Source: Siphonodentalium dalli
Taxonomy: Eukaryota; Mollusca; Scaphopoda; Gadilida; Siphonodentaliidae
Direction of reading: 5' to 3'
DNA length: 64,000 bases
Assembly: GCA_032622095.1 (NCBI GenBank)
Contig: CP136065.1
Location: forward strand, 210,468,151-210,532,150
Made by a program: the position numbers and the translations under genes. Position 1 is the first letter of the stretch; every line of letters starts with the position of its first letter. The notes under the pieces were generated by a model. That model worked only from the letters and a program-made list of their open reading frames with translations, had not been told where the DNA came from and ran no database searches. Positions 1 through 10,289 of the stretch are shown here, piece by piece.

Positions 1-739
1 AACTTGATGGAAATGAGAGTAATTCAGGCACATTCTTCTCACAGTTAATAAGGTGTTATGTTCATTTTCATGGAAAAATAATCAGTGCTCTTCTTAGCAC
101 TGCATACTATTCACATTATCCTGTTTGAAAATACATTCCTAACGATGTTGAAGCATCTCTTAATCTTTCACCAAGCTAACTAAGTGCATGCCTGCTAACA
201 AAAGTATATTAAAATTACATCCATTCCATACTGTTTCCTCTCACTTAAGTTCTCCATAGACTGTCACAGACAGAAGGGATAGTTTCTGGTTCTAGGAATC
301 ACTGAACTAAATGGTTTCCCGTAGGCGACAGTGTTAACGTTTCGGCCAAATTCACTTAATTGAAGCCTGCAGGCTATACCAGTGATGTTTACCCAGCTAG
401 ATTGACACCAGTTGATCACGGAAATGCAAGAAAAATCATAGGTCATGTGTTTACCTTTTAAAATAAATCCCCAAGTGTACGACAGCTATCCCACAGCCAA
501 ATTTGATCTGGAAAAGCCCAGAACTACAGCAGCAAGTTAAATAAATTTCCCGCTCACAAAAATCCATTCCCCCGGACATTCATTCACCAGTTTAAATTAT
601 TTAGATATGATGTACAAATCAAATAAACGCGATGTCATCCTTTAATAACGTGTTTCATGTATCAGGCGAAGGTCATTCTTCAGTTACCTTCACCTTTAGC
701 ATTCCACGGTGTACTCGCTCCACGACTCTAGAACATATT
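1..739. other. Unassigned AT-rich sequence
   Basis: I see no exon, RNA gene or recognised repeat here. A minus-strand open stretch at 264-446 lacks convincing splice sites or a recognisable domain and was not called. The segment ends in CATATT, which is the left target-site duplication of the element starting at 740. Confidence 0.4.
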
Positions 740-1221
740 CAGCCCTGGGAATTAGCGTCGGCAATCGGCAGTGCCGAGGCAAAAGCCGACGTGAAATGAA
801 TTTGCGTCGGCATTTTTTTAGCCGAGGCAAATAAATGAAGACATGATCAATTGGGAAGTGAAATGAGTGTTTGTTGTCAATTGTTGAAGCTTTAGTAATG
901 TCCTGTTCCGTTTTACAATCGCGTTTTGTATTAATTCCATATTCGTGATCGGCACATGTCCTCAAAATCATTTTACTTGCGACTTCCATTCATTGACACA
1001 CTCAACTAATTGTGTCAATAAAAAATGACAACTGGTCCGTCTCCAAGTAACCGGTTACGATTTTCGGAGCAAGCTACACCAACATGAAAGGAGGTCATTG
1101 TGTCACGTGCGTGCGCAGTGTTGAGTGTTTATTGAGATCGTTAAAACGAAAATATCCTAAATGGAGCCCCACAATGACATTGCCACAGTAAAACACTGTG
1201 TGTTCCGATATAAAGCACGTG

Positions 1222-1471
1222 GCGCGTCCCCCTAATAATGAGATAATCCTGATAAAAACGTGCGCAAACGTCATGGATACACGGTCGGAAACAGATGAGT
1301 CCACTTCAAAGGCATGCGGGGAGAGGAAACTCAGGAAATGTGTATTTATGGTGCGTCCCCTGATAATGAGATAATCCTAACAATCACGTGCGCGAAAGTA
1401 ATAATTACTCGGCTTGGCTTAGTGATCCTTAGTAGTCAGATGCGGCCACTTTCAAATGCGGGGAGGTAAAC
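1222..1471. repeat. Diverged direct repeat, two copies of about 110-120 bp
   Basis: Two copies lie at about 1222-1330 and 1352-1471, inside the hAT-like element upstream of its ORF. Both start with a GCGTCCCC block followed by TAATGAGATAATCCT, contain a CGTGCGC core, and end with TTCAAAGGCATGCGGGGAG or its variant. They may be duplicated promoter or transposase-binding modules of the element; this is inference. Confidence 0.6.
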
Positions 1472-1820
1472 ACCTGGCTCGCCTTGCTATTTTCATTTTT
1501 GGGAATTCCTACTTTCACTTTGTTGATGAATTTGACAGTTCACTTCTGGAACAAATTATTTCATAGAAAAATAAATGAACGCGCGTAAGTAGCGTACAGG
1601 GGGGATTTCCGCCTGAAATAATAAACGTGCGTGCAACTGGTGCATGCAGGCACGTTATTTGGCCGCTAACGTTATCTATTTGGCGTACAAACTTTGAGTA
1701 CACAATTACAGGAAGTCGAGATAATCGTCTGCGAAATAAAAAAAAGTTTTGCATCGGACGCAATTTGAAATTGAATGAAATAAATTAAACTAGTCTTTAA
1801 TATACACATTAGTAATTACA

Positions 1821-2261
1821 ATGGTAAAAAAGAAAACTGTTGACGGATGGGAGCTCGGGTGTATACAATATGAATTAGAAGGAGATGGGGATACAGTTAA
1901 AAACGTATACTGTTCTCTATGTAGGGAGTTTGGCCAAAGTCAGATGAGGGGACCGTTCATGAAGATGAAAGGTGCAGTTGATAAAATAGTCGAAAAATGG
2001 ATAGAGGGCACTACGAACATTAAAAAATCAAGTGCGGTGGATCATATTGCAAAATCCACCATGCACAGAATTGCGATGACTGCAAATAAAGAGCAAAATG
2101 ATGGCAATGGCCCCGACAAACAAAATGAAAATAACACTGTGACGCCACAAATCACAATTCCACAGTTGGTAGCAAAAATAACTCTTGCCCAAAGACATCA
2201 ACTAACCAAGAAATTTCAGCTAGTTCATTATCTGGCTGTGAAGTGTCGCCCAAATAATTGA
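1821..2261 (+). CDS. Zinc-finger protein fragment of a hAT-like transposase
   Basis: A 146-codon ORF from ATG at 1821 to TGA. Residues C31-x2-C34 and H75-x6-H82 form a C2H2-like finger of the BED/TTF type with a long (40-residue) insert. The segment FxEGTTNIKKSSAVDH-like around residues 60-76 and a KKFQLVHYLA stretch near the C-terminus match the start of hAT-derived proteins such as C17orf113 and ZNF862, where the finger is followed by a KKF.LAYFIAK segment and the RNase H-like catalytic core. Here the frame stops just after that segment. It is either the first exon of a spliced transposase or a truncated relic. A second ORF at 2336-2518 lies in the same element and I cannot assign it. An AATAAA at 2476-2481 could serve as a poly(A) signal. 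Confidence 0.5.
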   Translation: MVKKKTVDGWELGCIQYELEGDGDTVKNVYCSLCREFGQSQMRGPFMKMKGAVDKIVEKWIEGTTNIKKSSAVDHIAKSTMHRIAMTANKEQNDGNGPDKQNENNTVTPQITIPQLVAKITLAQRHQLTKKFQLVHYLAVKCRPNN

Positions 2262-2749
2262 TAAAACAAATTCCCCTCGTGCATTCAAACCATGAATGGT
2301 CATGACTCATTCATAATAAAATTCACTTCAGATCAGTGAGTGATAACCCTACATGCATATGCCCAGCCCATTGTAATAGATCTAATCATCATACCCCACC
2401 ACTTGGGGCACATAAATTGAATGAAGTGAATGATACTCAGAGAGAAAATGACTTTAATAATGAAGTCTTTTCTGAAATAAAGCTTTCACAACATGATATT
2501 TTAACTTGTGAACAATAATTCATCATAATATAATAACATGAACACCTTATTGAAAATTGCCTAGGCCAAAGTGAAAAATGCCTAGGCAAAATGATTTTGC
2601 CTAGGCAATTTTTTCGCCTAGGAAAATTTTCCTTAATTCCCAGGGTTGCATATTTAGCTCCCTGATTCCTCTAGTTTAGTCTATTACATGCTCATAGTAT
2701 CTGTGAGAACATGCACTGTCATTTTTATTCTATAGATGTGGACAGATGC

Positions 2750-3000
2750 AAGCCTTGAAACAGTGTGTCATTTGCGGAATGAGGTCCTCAGAGGGTGGAT
2801 TTAATGTTGTTATCCCATATTGTGGGCTAGCATCACCAAATTCACCATCTGGAACATCAATCCACTGAGGCCTCAACTGTTATGTCAGATTGAAGTTCCA
2901 CAGTTGAAGTTGGTGATGTTCACCTATTAGTCACCTTGATTATGCATTTGATCTTCTGCAAATTAGGGAATATAGAAACAGAACAGAAGGGAAAATATCA
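2750..3000 (+). mobile_element. Family C hAT-like MITE, left half
   Basis: Starts with AAGCCTTGAAACAG and the TGTCATTTGC(A/G)GAATGAGG motif shared by all family C copies, then an imperfect hairpin around GAGGGTGGATTT. It continues with the central family C text (GAACAGAAGGGAAAA at about 2980-2997). The right half is missing. Confidence 0.65.
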
Positions 3001-3132
3001 TGTAGCGAATACTCTTCTGCATCCCTGGGCGATCGGGCAAGTCACTTCCTGTGTAGCGGTCGCTTTGTAAATATAGAAGGCCGATGACTTCTCTGATCGA
3101 GAGGTCTAGATCTCTTGGTAACTGTCATTAGA

Positions 3133-3200
3133 CACTTTGTGTGATCTCTGAAGTTAAGCAACTTCGAGCCCGGTTAGTACTTGGGATTCCGGCTGCTGCC
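3133..3200 (+). pseudogene. 5S rRNA-derived fragment (5S pseudogene or SINE3-type head)
   Basis: Contains the conserved 5S internal promoter text: GAAGTTAAGCAAC at about 3150-3162, then GCCCGGTTAGTACTTGG. After that the sequence jumps to GATTCCGGCTGCTG, so roughly 15 bases of the normal 5S gene (the ATGGGTGACC box C region) are missing. The A box is intact and the C box is broken. It could be a dead 5S copy or the 5S-derived head of a SINE. Confidence 0.7.
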
Positions 3201-3615
3201 AACTTTCGGTGCGACTCCCGCACTGCTCTCTCTCTCGTTCTGTTACAGCTGTAGCAGAAGTGAATAAATTAACCCATATGCTGTTGTCGAATTCACTATG
3301 AATGTACTCAAACATGCCGAAAATAACACTCGCCGACCGTACCTCCCCAGGGGTCCGAGCGAGATGGGGCATGCACTATCATGCACAATAGACCTTTATG
3401 TACCAATGTTCCAATCCTCCAGTCGATAGCTCCAGCTGAACTGGAACTGTTAACCCCTAACTTGTGGCCGATTCCGTCAGGTACGCAAAATCCAAAAAGG
3501 CACCTCCACCAGCTGCCTAACCACGGAAAGGTACATCATATCATGCAGCGAATACCCTGCTGCATCAATGGGCAAGTTGCTAGCTGTAGCGGAAGTGAAT
3601 ATATTAACCCATATG

Positions 3616-3860
3616 TTGCTGCACAGCATTAAAGATCATGTGCAGGGAGCAAATTAACTCGTATCGCATCGCAATTTGCTACCCAATTTTGGATAAAAGC
3701 TATGCAATTTGGTATGAATTTTATATGATTTTAGAACAATGCTATCTAATCATGTCAATGTGAGGTTATTTGCTAATCAAAATTTCAAAAGTAATTTGCT
3801 TCCTGATCATGTGTCAGTACATTCTCTTATATATACAAGTCTCCCATAAGATAATGCACT
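3616..3860. mobile_element. Degenerate relic of a type B hairpin element
   Basis: Carries TTAAAGATCATGTGC near 3630 and ATTCTCTTATATATACAAG near 3820, with AAGTCTCCCATA immediately after. These match the inner parts of the intact TTAACCCTTTCATGAT-type copies (for example 13235-13491), but the ends are not recognisable. Confidence 0.35.
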
Positions 3861-3967
3861 CGCTTACAAGGTCAGGGCCAATGCCAATTTATTCTCTCAT
3901 ATAGGAAAAATTAGAACTATCAATTCGTGATCAATGCTATTTGTATTTTTATTGTTTGTTGCTGAAA

Positions 3968-4033
3968 ACTGGCTTCCCTGTTACAGTAATGTGTATAAAC
4001 ACTGGCTTCCCTGTTACAGTAATGTGTGTAAAC
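3968..4033. repeat. Tandem duplication, 2 x 33 bp
   Basis: Unit ACTGGCTTCCCTGTTACAG... occurs at 3968-4000 and 4001-4033 with one mismatch. The sequence that follows (to about 4120) is related to 19400-19520, so this is part of a dispersed repeat. Confidence 0.8.
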
Positions 4034-4180
4034 AATGGCTTCAACATGCGGAATCTCGTCACTGGAGGGTTATTGATAATGAAAATAAGAATAATTCCTT
4101 CTAATTTTTCATGTTCTTCTTGATTATACCAGTTTAAAAAACTTTATATAATTTTCCAGCTGTATCGACTGAACGCCTTC

Positions 4181-4710
4181 CATATCTTTAAAGATACGGG
4201 CGGCGTTGGCGGTGGGTATGCTGTTAAAATATTCACCTCCGTCAAAAACCGCAGAAATAATAGTAAAATATAGACAGACTTTGTTCTTATAACAATCAGA
4301 AATATGGCATAAACAGTATGTTATTGTCAAATGTTTTTCCTTTGTTATGTAAACAAAAGCAAAAACCGTTACAGAACCTGGCTTTTGTTTATATCCGGAT
4401 ATGGTAAACATAAAGAGCGTTATTTGTTACTGTTTTCCTGATATGGAAATAATAAAGAGCATTTATATCATTTGTGTGTGATTAACCAATAGAATTGCGC
4501 TGTTTTATGTAAACAGAAGCAAAACTTCTGTAACACGAGCAGGCTCTTGTTTACGTACACCATCCTACGTCTTTACGAACATATACTATTTACGCACTGA
4601 TTATGTTTGGGATATGAACAAAACTATATATATTTTAATATTCCTTCTGCCGATGGCGATTTGAACAAATATGAATATGTCTGCAACGAACGCCGCCCGT
4701 GCCTTTAAGC
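4181..4710. repeat. Probable inverted-repeat element with GGGCGGCGTT ends
   Basis: A 20-22 bp segment at about 4184-4204 (CTTTAAAGATACGGGCGGCG) recurs inverted at about 4690-4710 (complement of CTTAAAGGCACGGGCGGCG). Between them two diverged copies of a TATGTAAACA(A/G)AAGC-type segment lie near 4347 and 4506. It could be a small DNA transposon. No target duplication was resolved. Confidence 0.4.
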
Positions 4711-5037
4711 CATCTAAGAATAACTGCAATTTTGGTGACACAGATATTCTTAACTGACTCAGTGACGTCACAAATGAAACAGTTATTCATCATAATTTCC
4801 ATTAGAAACTGCTGACATTCTGCCAATACCAAAGTTACTGAAGATATAACCCATGGGCCACAATTAGCAGTCCCAAACAAGAGCTATAAAAATACCTCTC
4901 CTCTGAATTTAGATCTGAGAGTTCATTGTTTTTCTCAGGACTGAGGCGATACAAGTCAGTTATGTTTTGAATAAGGATTCTTTCAGTTACGGATATGAGT
5001 GTAGTTCTGACACATTCTTCTAACAGCTATAAATAGG

Positions 5038-5445
5038 CAAGACTGCAAATAGTGTGTCTGTCATTTGCACAATGAGGTCCCAACAGAGTGAATTTAGTGA
5101 TGCTATCCTGCACAGACCCTCTGGAGACCTCATTCCGCTTAGGCCTCATCTTCTGGGAAGTATCTATAGTCTCAAATTAAGATTGTTTTTAGTTACTTTT
5201 TCCCTTCTGGGATGTTTCTATATCCCCTAATTTGCAGAAGATAAAATGCATAATCAAGGTGACTATATACTGGAGAAATCAATATTGTCCTAGGTCTCCC
5301 ATAGCAGTTGAGGCCTAAGCAGAATGTCTGAGGTCCCCAGAGGGTGAATCTGGTGATGTTAACCTGCCTTGTGGGATAGCGTTACTAAATTCACCCTCTG
5401 GGGGACCTCATTCTGCAAATGACAGACATACTATTTGCAGGCTTG
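5038..5445 (+). mobile_element. Family C hAT-like MITE, full length
   Basis: Left end CAAGACTGCAAATAG and right end CTATTTGCAGGCTTG are inverted repeats continuing through TGTCATTTGCA(C/G)AATGAGG. The flanks TAAATAGG and CTAATAGG look like a decayed 8-bp duplication. Each half contains its own hairpin around GAGGGTGAAT(T/C)T, and the two hairpins are inverted relative to each other. Confidence 0.8.
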
Positions 5446-5927
5446 CTAATAGGCAATTAAGCTCAGACTGAGCACAGAAGAATAATCATTATGAGCTGCA
5501 TCTTGACTTAACAAATATTTTACATTCATTTAATTAACACTGTACACATTTAGATAGTGATAAATATCTATGCTTCTCTCTCATATACCAGTATGCATAT
5601 GTCCAAACAACATATTTAAAGTGTATTTACTGATTGGAATGGTGTAGTGTAAACATATTTTTATTTCCAAATCCAACATAACATAATATACAGATGATAC
5701 AAATATGCATAAATAGAAGAGATACTGTATGGAAATGAGGATCAGACAACAAACCCGAGGGCTTATATGAAGTCTTCTCCTCTTTGGCGACATGCCCCTT
5801 CCCCAATAAGTGAGGGAGGGGTATCGATCAGACGGGAAAGGATAGAAATAATGTTTTTAAAAGGAGAAGTAACTAAGTTTGAGTTGGGGATGGAAACAGC
5901 GGGAAGATAGTGTTAGGGATAGCAGGA

Positions 5928-5968
5928 GGCAGAGAGAGAGAGAGAGATAGAGAGAGAGAGAGGGGGGT
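5928..5968. repeat. GA-rich microsatellite
   Basis: An imperfect (AG)n run with GATAG interruptions, ending in a short G run. Confidence 0.85.
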
Positions 5969-6351
5969 GAGAAAGTAGAGGGGGACAGAGTTTTCAATAA
6001 TTGAGTTGTTGCTTGATAAAAATGATGCTCGTAGTAATATGCATGCGTCAGGCTCCATGGGAGGGGGTCAATCGCAATGGCCAATTCCTATTTCAATGGG
6101 GTTCACTGTGAATATATCGCTGCATTCTTCATGTGGAATCATTTCACGTATATACAGGATAGTGACAAGTAAGTAACTTACAAAATAATCGTTATCGGAA
6201 GACATTTAGTACTACATATATAATGGGGAACATCGTGCTGCCGCATAACGCGCCCGGAATCCAAAGCAATTTGTTACCCATACAGATCATGGAAATCTTT
6301 TGTACATAGTCATTTTACTATTTTGTTATAAATAGGCTCGTGTATGGCATA

Positions 6352-6461
6352 AGTATATGTTATAACCTGCTTGGCCCATCTGTACAAGAAATATTGACCA
6401 TGGCGCGTTAGCGCCGTGGTCTGTATTTCTTGAACAGATACCCAAGTGGGTTATAACATAT
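6352..6461. repeat. Palindrome with about 50-bp arms
   Basis: TATGTTATAACCTGCTTGG at the left pairs with CCAAGTGGGTTATAACATA at the right. The arms also pair through CATCTGTACAAGAAATA, and the centre is a GGCGCGTTAGCGCC tip. This is the structure of a small foldback MITE. It is the only copy in the window. Confidence 0.75.
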
Positions 6462-6708
6462 TTATAAACTTGATTCACACCCAGAGAAAGGGGAATTGAG
6501 TCACATTCAATACAATGATTACCTATCAATTACCAGTTAATCAAAAGTTAATTGAATGGTTTGTGGTGTTAACTATTCCTGTTGAACAAATAGTCAAATG
6601 GTCATTGACAATCGGATCATTTGCCTCGGCATTAATTATCAGCGTTGATAAAACAGTTTGTCTCCGAATTTGAAAACGTTTTTATACTGACGGCGACTTG
6701 AGAGACAT

Positions 6709-6762
6709 CCTCTCCCTAAAATGTGCTACTTTTCCATATTTTTGTCCCAGGGAGAAGAGAGT
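6709..6762. repeat. Dispersed repeat copy (second copy near 15424-15480)
   Basis: Contains ACATCCTCTCCCTAAAATG, then TCCATATTTTTGTC and CAGGGAGAAG, matching 15424-15480 closely. A related flanking text, CCAGTATGCATATGTCC, occurs near 5588 and 15495, so a larger old repeat family is implied. Confidence 0.55.
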
Positions 6763-7406
6763 TCGCATTGGCATTAATCACAGATTTCCTCCCATGAGGG
6801 TTTGTTTCTGACCTGTGAATTTGCAGTCATAACTGGGGATATTTGTTCGGTCAGGTCTACTCATGATTTGTTCAGAATAAATGGAACACAATCACTCAGC
6901 TGACCTGCAGTGTTCCAAACCTAGGTTGGTGTTTGATAATTGAGTTATGTGAAGGGAAGACATCATGAAGGTATTGTCCAGACTCAGATTTTATATCTGA
7001 AATTATATACCTTTATCTACAAGTGGAGCAAATAAAGATGTTATTTCAATCCAAATATGTAACATCTACTGCTTATCTGAGCTATATCTTATACAAAATA
7101 TAACAGGTACCTATAGAAACCGGTGACCGATTCAGTCAGAAAGCAGTCATAAGTCTTGACATTGGACACAGTTTGGACACATTTGCTGACAGTCGACACT
7201 GTCTGTCACAGGTTTATAGGTCTCTTCTTACCACTGAGATATATTCATTAGTATAGGGTTCTGACACTTTGACAGCTTGTTTGGGGTGAAACCTTCATGA
7301 ACCAGTTGAAGCTCGGTGACGGTAGACAGCCCGCATGGTTATGCTGTCCCGGATAGCTCATTGCATGTTATAACATTAAATTGTATAGATAATTGTATAT
7401 AATATA

Positions 7407-7862
7407 TGACCCGCCATATCAAATCCAGTCGTAAGTAGGGATTTTTTTACCCTGTGCCAAAGCATTCTCTTATATATGCGAGTCGACCATAGGTCGCCTC
7501 GCATATATAAGAGAATGCATTGGCCTAACAATTTTTTACAATTTTAATAATTTTTTCTTGTATTCTTTAACAATTTTATAATTTCACCCATACAGAGCCC
7601 CAGACAAACATGAGCAGACGACACTCTTCTATATGGTTCTATATATGTGTGGGGCTCCCTGCAGGGTAATGGATGTTTTTTATTTTATGTCCTAAAAATT
7701 GTAAGAAACATTTATTTAAAAAAAATGATAAAAAAATTGTTAGGCCAATGCATTCTCTTATATATGCGAGGCGACCTATGGTCGACTCGCATATATAAGA
7801 GAATGTATTGGCACAGGGTAAACAAAATCCCGACTTACGACTGGATTTGATATGGCGGGTCA
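7407..7862. mobile_element. Type B5 MITE: GACCCGCC termini around the shared double hairpin
   Basis: Terminal inverted repeats of about 30 bp start TGACCCGCCATATCAAATCC at 7407 and are mirrored at 7834-7862. Inside lie two copies, inverted to each other, of the 75-bp hairpin (CCAATGCATTCTCTTATATA ... TATATAAGAGAATGC), at about 7453-7526 and 7743-7818, separated by an AT-rich loop. The termini differ from all TTAA-type elements in this window although the inner module is the same. Confidence 0.75.
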
Positions 7863-7966
7863 CATATATGAATGAGTTATGAATAAATAAGCATAGATAG
7901 CGAACATTTGTTTGTGATGCCTTTATAACATTTACAAGTCTTCTAGTTTAGGATTGTGAACATGCC

Positions 7967-8310
7967 TTAACCCTTTGGAGAGTATCTGTAACGTCATATA
8001 CATGACGTCATGAGTAAATTTTAACGTCAACGTCATAGCAATAATTATTAACAAGTTCGGGTCAAAAGGGTCCAATAATTCGTTTTAATTTATGTGCATT
8101 TTTTTTAAACATGTGTTATCATAATCGATTACACTAAAACATTTGGGACATTGTATTAATCAAAATAACTCCTATACAAATCATTTATAAATCAGATGAT
8201 ATATTGAAGTTATGTCTACGTAAAATAACACTTCCTGAAACGACATATATGTCGTTCTACTCCTCAACCGATAGACGACATATACGTCGTTCTACTTGCC
8301 AAAGGGTTAA
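7967..8310. mobile_element. piggyBac-like TTAA MITE rich in ACGTCA and CGACATAT motifs
   Basis: Begins TTAACCCTTTGG and ends CCAAAGGGTTAA. Within it are TGACGTCA (cAMP response element consensus) near 8002, further AACGTCA repeats, and two ACGACATATA(T/C)GTCGT palindromes near 8239 and 8274. The flanks, 7918-7964 and 8318-8364, are diverged direct repeats of each other (TCTTCTAGTTTAGGATT). Confidence 0.7.
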
Positions 8311-9698
8311 TTCTTTTTGATGCCTTAAAATCATATACAGGTCTTCTAGTTTAGGATTATGAACTAGCTTTCTTGTTGCACTCTAGTTCTTGTATTTTAC
8401 TTGAATTAGTACGGAGCTATAACATGCTATAATAAGCCTTTATATTAACTTAATGGTCTGTAGTGCATTGAGTTCCTATAAATATGCCTGAGGCAACTAT
8501 CGAAAGTTATACTGAAATAACTTCATCAGGCTGTAAAACTCAGACCATAAGATTGAAAGCGTGTCCAATATATCAGTTAAAAGGTAATGGCTTGTGCTTA
8601 TTTTTTCTTTTATCCATGATATGTTTTCCTTCTGTACAATAAAGGTGCATTTACAATATTTTATCAGATTTTAATCAGAGCATAGTTCTTTATATGCAGC
8701 ATTTACGACCTCCCACAATCAATTATAATTCATTCATGTTGTGTACTACTGAGGACTTTTATATTTTCTAGTTCACTGTTTGATTCTGTAAACTGTTGAA
8801 AGAAGGAAAAATATATTCTTTTACATCGATCAGATACCTGAATAATTGTTTTACGATAAATAATCCTTTTTTTTTTCTTCAAAATTTGTTCTATGATATC
8901 CTCTGAACTGAAATGTGGCCATTCTGTTTAAAAACATAATAGATAGGTATCGCAAACTCATGTACTAGTTCTAGTCATCAAATTATGTGCAGATTCTAAC
9001 TGTCATTATGGTTAGGGTACTACATCATCAAATTATGTGCGCATTGTAACTGTCATTACGGATAGGGAATCAATTTCTTCAGTTTGTATCAAGAACTTCA
9101 ATTAAAGATACTGACACTCAATCAATTAGTTTTGTTGTATCATACAACCATCCCTTATCCAACCTCGGACAACTATCATCAATTGGCGGATTGAATAGAA
9201 GATTACTCTACATATTGTGGTAGAATGTGTAAAGCAAAAATATCACAGCATACGATTATCCATGCGTTGTCGTGTTCTATAACCTAATCGTTGCTGTTAT
9301 TTTTGCAAAACAGATTTGTTGACCCTCCATGAATTTTGTGACTACAAATGTTGGGTAGCCTTGTTTTCCTGGAAGTTGGATCAATAGGGTGTTCAAAACC
9401 TGTTCCTCTGAAATGAAATGATGTGAATTGTTGCTTGAAGTAGCTTAAAAAATAGAAAGAGTCTTAAAATTATGTCATTTCGCCTTATAATACTACATTT
9501 ATAGTAAAAAAAAATCCCAATATTTTAAGTTTTACGAATATCCCAACATAAATATTCCATCTTAGTCTCTGACGAGACAGACAACCTATTATAAACATTG
9601 GGGCTGATAACATGCCCTTGAATTTAATGTCCCTTTGATTGCATCATAAAAATATACATTTGTCTACACAGTTTGCTGTGTTTTCAATTAAGAGGTAG
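8311..9698. other. AT-rich region with a local tandem duplication
   Basis: No gene seen. A 43-45 bp segment starting CATCAAATTATGTGC is duplicated at 8976-9020 and 9026-9068. TTTACGACCTCC(C/T)ACAATCA near 8702 recurs near 11750, which marks an old dispersed repeat. Confidence 0.5.
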
Positions 9699-10094
9699 GT
9701 AAAGTGGCAACATTTAAATGGGGAATTCAGTGTTAATTTTCAAGACAAGATTACTCAATATTTGTAAACCATGGAATAATACTTCATGTCTTGTTGGAAT
9801 GTCTGAGCCTGTATCTAGTGACAATGCAAAGCAGATTTTCCCTTTTATGATTTGTTTTGTGACATTTGATGGAAATATTATATAAACAATGATAAACAAT
9901 GGTGACATACTTTTTAATAATGTCCAATAATATCCAACCTGGGATGAAAATCAAAATTCCCCTTCGCGTGGTCATTAGATAAGTCTTCAAACTTTAAAAA
10001 AAGGTATGATATGGTCACCTGCAGTTTGTAAGGTTTGATCAGTCTTTTCTCAAAAATTAACACTGAATTCCCCATTCAAATGTTGCCACTTTAC
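9699..10094. mobile_element. MITE with about 45-bp terminal inverted repeats
   Basis: The left end GTAAAGTGGCAACATTTAAA continues through GGGGAATTCAGTGTTAATTTT and is mirrored at 10050-10094. About 300 bp of AT-rich filler lies between. It is a single copy in this window and its target duplication is unclear. Confidence 0.75.
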
Positions 10095-10289
10095 ATCCTT
10101 CTTAAAGTGATGCCTAGTGACTGGTATATGTTTTTGTAATATAATAGATACCTAATTAAAGGGAGGAATCATTAAAACATATTCTTGGTGAAGAATTTCA
10201 ACTGAAACCAATGTTGTTCACATTTTGCTGAATACATATTTGGTGAATTATAATTTGCCATTATGTTGTGATCAGTCCATATCCACCAA

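Larger units (their letters stand above)
740..2648 (+). mobile_element. hAT-like DNA transposon with zinc-finger ORF (complete ends, truncated coding region)
   Basis: The ends are 15-bp inverted repeats, CAGCCCTGGGAATTA at 740-754 and the complement of CAACCCTGGGAATTA at 2634-2648 (14 of 15 match). They are flanked by an identical 6-bp duplication CATATT at 734-739 and 2649-2654. Both subterminal zones carry iterated short palindromes: GCCGAGGC/GTCGGC on the left (about 757-830) and GCCTAGGC on the right (about 2558-2622), which align as diverged inverted repeats. An ORF at 1821-2261 encodes the zinc-finger N-terminus typical of hAT-derived C17orf113/ZNF862-like proteins, but no transposase catalytic domain follows, so the copy is probably non-autonomous. 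The class is inferred from the ORF. The 6-bp duplication is shorter than the usual 8 bp of hAT. Confidence 0.7.

Noticed and set aside
264-446. Minus-strand ORF of 60 codons with protein-like composition
   Set aside because: No recognisable domain, no convincing splice signals and no neighbouring coding exon.
2336-2518. Second ORF in the hAT-like element
   Set aside because: Sixty codons without a recognisable motif. It might be an exon of the element but I cannot support a call.
5857-6084. Minus-strand ORFs over the GA-rich tract
   Set aside because: Serine/leucine runs are a by-product of the (AG)n microsatellite.
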